From Hyphomicrobiaceae bacterium (GTDB lineage: Bacteria > Pseudomonadota > Alphaproteobacteria > Rhizobiales > HXMU1428-3), in contig JAJFHF010000101.1 in assembly GCA_021775775.1 (NCBI GenBank), forward strand, positions 1 to 53,443: DNA of 53,443 nucleotides. The letters are read 5' to 3'. The translations under genes were made by a program, and so were the position numbers. How positions within the stretch are numbered: position 1 is the first letter of the stretch; the number at the start of each line of letters is the position of its first letter. The notes below the pieces were generated by a model. The model searched no databases. It was not told the origin of the DNA and was given only the letters and a program-made list of their open reading frames with translations. Positions 50,293-53,443 of the stretch are shown in pieces.

Positions 50293-50349
50293 GAACAAAT
50301 CAAAAACGATCGGCATAAATAGCAAATAATACTTGAGATATCTTCCAAA

Positions 50350-50598
50350 TTAACCAATACTCTCCCCTATCACATGATTAACGCGCAATAATAAGACTGT
50401 TAAAGTGACAACTGCCAAGCCCAAAAACCTGACCCGATAACCCGGTCTAGAATAAGGGACAGCAAAACAAGTCATACCAAAAGCAGCAAGAAACCAAGTG
50501 CAAGAAACCATGTTTGCGTATGACTGAAGGAGGCTCTTTCTTATGCAAGTAACAAACACAATCGCAACGGCGACAACCATTTTAGCATTCGGCGTCAT
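50350..50598 (-). CDS. Doubtful small hydrophobic ORF
   Basis: An 82-codon minus-strand frame would encode three hydrophobic stretches; the last two flank a basic loop (RPGYRVRF), which resembles a membrane hairpin. It has no ribosome site at its first ATG or at internal ATG codons at 50580 and 50511. It overlaps the better-supported plus-strand mini-ORF antisense. A 14-bp tandem duplication inside it would have broken its frame. I keep it only as a possibility. Confidence 0.2.
   Translation of the reverse strand: MTPNAKMVVAVAIVFVTCIRKSLLQSYANMVSCTWFLAAFGMTCFAVPYSRPGYRVRFLGLAVVTLTVLLLRVNHVIGESIG
50486..50513. repeat. Tandem 14-bp direct repeat
   Basis: GCAAGAAACCAAGT (50486-50499) is followed at once by GCAAGAAACCATGT (50500-50513), 13 of 14 bases equal. 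It ends 13 bases before the AAGGAGG site of the mini-ORF, so it could be a regulatory site or a chance slippage duplication. Confidence 0.8.
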
Positions 50599-50626
50599 CG
50601 CCGCTGCAATCGTTGGCTTAATTTAA
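50543..50626 (+). CDS. Putative 27-residue single-span membrane peptide
   Basis: A short ORF of 27 codons starts with ATG at 50543. A perfect ribosome site AAGGAGG lies at 50527-50533, nine bases upstream, the best such site in the region. The peptide begins with about ten polar residues (MQVTNTIATA) and continues with a hydrophobic stretch ending in GLI, enough for one membrane helix. It resembles the tiny membrane proteins that regulate larger membrane complexes, but I recognise no family. A 20-base palindrome follows 19 bases after the stop. Neighbours are the hydantoinase gene upstream and flagellin downstream. Confidence 0.5.
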   Translation: MQVTNTIATATTILAFGVIAAAIVGLI

Positions 50627-50645
50627 AGACCGAACCTATATGCAA

Positions 50646-50665
50646 ACTTAGCTTGCAAGCTAAGT
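50646..50665. repeat. Perfect 20-bp palindrome
   Basis: ACTTAGCTTGCAAGCTAAGT is its own reverse complement. As RNA it could only form a hairpin with a tight loop, and no T-run follows on either side, so an intrinsic terminator is not convincing. As DNA it has the form of a site for a dimeric regulator. It lies between the mini-ORF and the flagellin gene. Confidence 0.85.
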
Positions 50666-50940
50666 ACATTCACTTTTGAGATGAATACCGTCTTAAGAGG
50701 TTGGATGATTTAGTCTTCCGCGATGGATTTAATCTCCCGCGATGTTCTGTAACCTTTTTCTCTTAGCCCCACCCCAACACGTCTCCCAAGCACTAGATAC
50801 CCCCCAAACAGCCATTAAACATAGTTAATGGTATTTAGCGATATTCTTTAACTTGTTTTTAAATATTCTCTTTTAGGGTGTTCGAATGTTGCTCAGAAAG
50901 AGCAATACGTTTTTAGTACCTAGGAAAGGGTAATAGTATT
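50666..50940. other. Upstream region of the first flagellin gene
   Basis: This stretch holds the flagellin leader and presumably its promoter. No clean sigma-54 or sigma-28 site was found: TAAA (50816-50819) and CGATAT (50839-50844) resemble a sigma-28 promoter, but the spacing is two bases too long. The GGAAAGGG at 50923-50930 is the ribosome site. Confidence 0.35.
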
Positions 50941-52371
50941 ATGGCTGGAGGAATCACTCTATCTAGTGCAGTGCGTTCAAATTTACTTGCACTTCAAGAC
51001 ACCGCTCAACTTCTCGGAAAAACCCAAGAAAAATTAGCAACAGGCCTGAAAGTAAACAGCGCGTTGGATGACCCAACCGCATTCTTTACTGCCTCTTCAT
51101 TGAATAGCCGTTCAAATGACTTGTCACGTTTGCAAGACTTTGTCGGTAACGCCGTTCAAACCATTAAAGCAGCAGATGAAGGTATCTCAGCGATCACCAA
51201 ATTGGTGGAAAGCTCTGAAGCGACCGCTCGTCAAGCTCTACAATCAGCTGGCAACACAGCCTCTTCAACAGGCAGTGTTGATATTTCAACACCATCTGGC
51301 GATGCAGTTGTAACTGGTGATGTTGACCTCACTGGTGAAACAGACATCGGCGCCAACGTAGCTGGCGTTGCTGATGCGGATGCATTCACAGTCGCAGTTG
51401 GCAGCGGCGCTGCGACAACCATCACCATTGCAGATGGCGACGGCACAACTGATCTTTTAGCTGATCTAAATGCGGTCGACGGCTTAACAGCCTCTCTAGA
51501 TGATGATGGGTTCTTATCTTTAACAGCTGATGATGGCCAAGCCATCACCATTGCAGAAGGTACAAACACACCAGCAGCCGCTCTTGGCTTAACTGTTGGT
51601 ACAACTGGCTTAGCCGGTGGAGCAGGCGCATTGGGCGATGATTTCTCAGTCGCTGTTGGCACTGGAACAGCTGTCACCATTGAAAATGATGGCAACTCAG
51701 AACGTCTATTGGCTCAATTAAATGCAATTAGCAATGTAGAAGCTTCAATCACTGATGATGGTTATTTGTCAATCGAAGCCTCCAACGGTGAAGATCTTGT
51801 TATCACTGATGGCACAAACACATTTGGTGATAGTCTTGGCTTTACGGCTGGTACAACTGCTGCAACTGAAAACACTGACAGAACAGCATTTGCCACTCAA
51901 TTTAACGAGCTTCGCTCACAAATTGACCAATTAGCCAATGACGCCAGCTACAACGGCATCAACCTACTTGATGGTGACAACCTAACAGTTACCTTCAATG
52001 AAGATGCAACCTCAAGCTTGGCAGTAAGTGGTGTTACATTTAACTCCAATGGCCTTGGCATTTCATCTTCACAAAACACCTTCCAAACAGATGGTGATAT
52101 TAATGCAGCCGTTGCAGACCTAAAAGGCGCAACCGATACTTTGCGGGCTCAAGCTTCTAAATTCGGTTCAAACCTATCTGTTGTTGAAACACGTCAAGAC
52201 TTTACCAAAAACTTGATCAACGTGCTTGAAACTGGTGCAGCGAACCTAACACTTGCTGATACCAACGAAGAAGGCGCAAACTTGCTAGCTCTACAAACAC
52301 GCCAGCAATTGTCTTCAACAGCACTATCATTGGCCTCTCAAGCAGACCAAAACGTACTACGTCTCTTCTAA
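50941..52371 (+). CDS. Flagellin
   Basis: This is a filament subunit exported by the flagellar type III system. The 476 residues have the conserved N-terminal D0/D1 helices (SSAVRSNLLALQDTAQLL, then KLATGLKVNSALDDPTAFFTA, residues 8-52) and the matching C-terminal helices ending NVLRLF. The central part, about residues 113-310, is Asp/Gly/Thr-rich beta sheet and has no cysteine. It contains two similar modules, at about 147-222 and 234-306, of the flagellin hook IN type, each with a DDxGxLSxxA core. The GGAAAGGG ribosome site lies upstream. A strong terminator and a second flagellin gene follow. Confidence 0.96.
   Translation: MAGGITLSSAVRSNLLALQDTAQLLGKTQEKLATGLKVNSALDDPTAFFTASSLNSRSNDLSRLQDFVGNAVQTIKAADEGISAITKLVESSEATARQALQSAGNTASSTGSVDISTPSGDAVVTGDVDLTGETDIGANVAGVADADAFTVAVGSGAATTITIADGDGTTDLLADLNAVDGLTASLDDDGFLSLTADDGQAITIAEGTNTPAAALGLTVGTTGLAGGAGALGDDFSVAVGTGTAVTIENDGNSERLLAQLNAISNVEASITDDGYLSIEASNGEDLVITDGTNTFGDSLGFTAGTTAATENTDRTAFATQFNELRSQIDQLANDASYNGINLLDGDNLTVTFNEDATSSLAVSGVTFNSNGLGISSSQNTFQTDGDINAAVADLKGATDTLRAQASKFGSNLSVVETRQDFTKNLINVLETGAANLTLADTNEEGANLLALQTRQQLSSTALSLASQADQNVLRLF
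51277..51634 (+). repeat. Conserved tract shared with the second flagellin gene (copy 1)
   Basis: This stretch of 358 bases matches 52934-53291 with about 13 differences by eye (roughly 96% identity) and no gaps. The 297 bases before it, encoding the normally best conserved N-terminal helices, differ at about 56 positions. Confidence 0.85.
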
Positions 52372-52402
52372 GTTTCTTAAAAAAGACAAATCCAAAGACA
52401 AA

Positions 52403-52429
52403 AAAACGGGGCTTTTTAAGCCCCGTTTT
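52403..52429 (+). terminator. Strong intrinsic terminator after the first flagellin gene
   Basis: A 12-bp stem (AAAACGGGGCTT at 52403-52414 with AAGCCCCGTTTT at 52418-52429) closes a three-base loop and runs into TTTTATTA. It lies 31 bases after the flagellin stop, so the two flagellin genes are mainly transcribed separately. Confidence 0.93.
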
Positions 52430-52597
52430 ATTAAATATAAAGCCCAAGCCATCCATGAGTTATTAACAAACCCTTACCAAAATCAGCTCTTTTTTCCCTT
52501 ATTAAGGTATGATTAACCAAACCGCTTTAATTTCTTAACTGATTCATTAGTAAGGAGCGTGCGTTAAAATCAATACCTACTTAAAGGGTTAAGTAAA

Positions 52598-53443
52598 ATG
52601 GCTAGAGATATTACACTCTCAACTGCAGTACGGTCAAACCTGCTTGCACTACAAAATACCGCCGACCTACTCGGCAAAACACAAGAAAAATTGGCAACAG
52701 GCCTGAAAGTAAACAGCGCCTTAGATGATCCAACCGCATTTTTCACAGCTTCCTCATTAAACGGCCGCGCTAACGACTTATCTCGTTTACAAGATTTTGT
52801 CGGTAACGCAATCCAAACCATTAAAGCCGCTGACGAAGGCATCTCAGCGATCACCAAATTGGTAGAAAGTGCTGAGGCAACCGCTCGTCAAGCCCTGCAA
52901 TCAGCTGGCAAAACGGCAGAAACAACAGGCGGTGTTGATATTTCAACACCATCTGACGATGCAGTTGTAACTGGTGATGTTGACCTCGCTGGTGAAACGG
53001 ACATCGGCGCCAACGTAGCTGGCGTTGCTGATGCGGATGCATTCACAGTCGCAGTTGGCAGCGGCGCGGCTACAACCATCACCATTGCAGATGGCGACGG
53101 CACAACTGATCTTTTGGCTGATCTAAATGCAGTCGACGGCTTAACAGCCTCTCTAGATGATGATGGGTTCCTATCTTTAACAGCTGATGATGGCCAGGCC
53201 ATCACCATTGCAGAAGGTACAAACACACCAGCAGCTGCGCTTGGCTTAACTGTTGGTACAACTGGCTTAGCCGGTGGTGCAGGTGCATTGGGCGACGATT
53301 TTACAATAGCTGTTGGCACAGGAGCAGCTATCACCATTGAAAATGATGGTAACTCAGAACGTCTATTGGCTCAAATAAATGCAATTGAAAATGTACAAGC
53401 CTCATTAACTGATGATGGTTATTTGTCAATCGAAGCCAGAAAT
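52598..53443 (+). CDS. Second flagellin, cut by the window end
   Basis: This frame is open at the right edge after 282 codons. The N-terminal helices (STAVRSNLLALQNTADLL, KLATGLKVNSALDDPTAFFTA) match the first flagellin without gaps, and the central domain matches it almost exactly to about residue 231, after which differences become frequent again. The ATG at 52598 has AAGGG nine bases upstream. The 226-base spacer holds the terminator of the first gene and an AT-rich stretch, so it probably has its own promoter. The C-terminal helices lie outside the window. Confidence 0.95.
   Translation, partial: MARDITLSTAVRSNLLALQNTADLLGKTQEKLATGLKVNSALDDPTAFFTASSLNGRANDLSRLQDFVGNAIQTIKAADEGISAITKLVESAEATARQALQSAGKTAETTGGVDISTPSDDAVVTGDVDLAGETDIGANVAGVADADAFTVAVGSGAATTITIADGDGTTDLLADLNAVDGLTASLDDDGFLSLTADDGQAITIAEGTNTPAAALGLTVGTTGLAGGAGALGDDFTIAVGTGAAITIENDGNSERLLAQINAIENVQASLTDDGYLSIEARN
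52934..53291 (+). repeat. Conserved tract shared with the first flagellin gene (copy 2)
   Basis: This is the counterpart of 51277-51634, with a constant offset of 1657 bases and no gaps. The few differences are mostly synonymous. Confidence 0.85.

Noticed and set aside
50876-50893. Possible sigma-54 promoter (GGTG...TTGCTC) before flagellin
   Set aside because: The GG and GC dinucleotides are 12 bases apart instead of the required 10, so the -24/-12 geometry fails.

Overview
The window is chromosomal DNA from a Gram-negative alphaproteobacterium. Outer-membrane genes (lpxC, bamD), a meso-diaminopimelate type MurE and an alphaproteobacterial-style division and cell wall (dcw) cluster all point there. 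The grouping of a DnaJ-like gene, an AmpD amidase and rnpB near mraZ, and of fumC with a small ribbon-helix-helix gene, resembles Hyphomicrobiales (Rhizobiales). The DNA is rather AT-rich for that group. I cannot name a genus. I saw no insertion sequence, prophage, CRISPR array, tRNA or rRNA gene.

Layout. Positions 140-1842 (+) hold fumC and the ribbon-helix-helix gene, which converge on a large AsmA-family gene (1828-5916, -). From 6140 to 16004 (+) come a CLC chloride transporter, a UvrD helicase, a DUF3754 membrane protein, PrmA, an aminopeptidase P and an FAD monooxygenase. From 16006 to 40959 everything is on the minus strand. In transcription order this is mraZ-rsmH-ftsL-ftsI-murE-murF-mraY-murD-ftsW-murG-murC-murB-ddl-ftsQ-ftsA-ftsZ, then lpxC, bamD and ligA. 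These genes make the peptidoglycan precursor, flip and polymerise it at the septum, build the Z ring, and begin lipid A synthesis and outer-membrane protein assembly. An array of TGG-type boxes with 10 bp period lies upstream of mraZ and probably binds MraZ.

Beyond mraZ lie a DUF3224 gene and a KefB/KefC-type cation/proton antiporter (+), a glutathione S-transferase, rnpB, an AmpD-like amidase and a DnaJ/TerB protein (all -), then a fused hydantoinase/5-oxoprolinase (+). A 648-base gap follows with a likely 27-residue membrane peptide gene. Two tandem flagellin genes close the window; the second is cut by its end.

The plus strand is rich in A and C through most of the window, whichever strand carries the gene. 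This suggests that the minus strand is the replication leading strand and that no origin or terminus lies inside. The most interesting observations are the flagellin pair with an almost identical central domain (probable gene conversion), the six-unit box array before mraZ, the tiny membrane ORF, the absence of recN between bamD and ligA with a terminator-like hairpin left at the ligA start, and several unusual protein details (LpxC N-terminal extension, a CLC protein lacking the internal proton glutamate, a 15-bp minisatellite in the AsmA gene).
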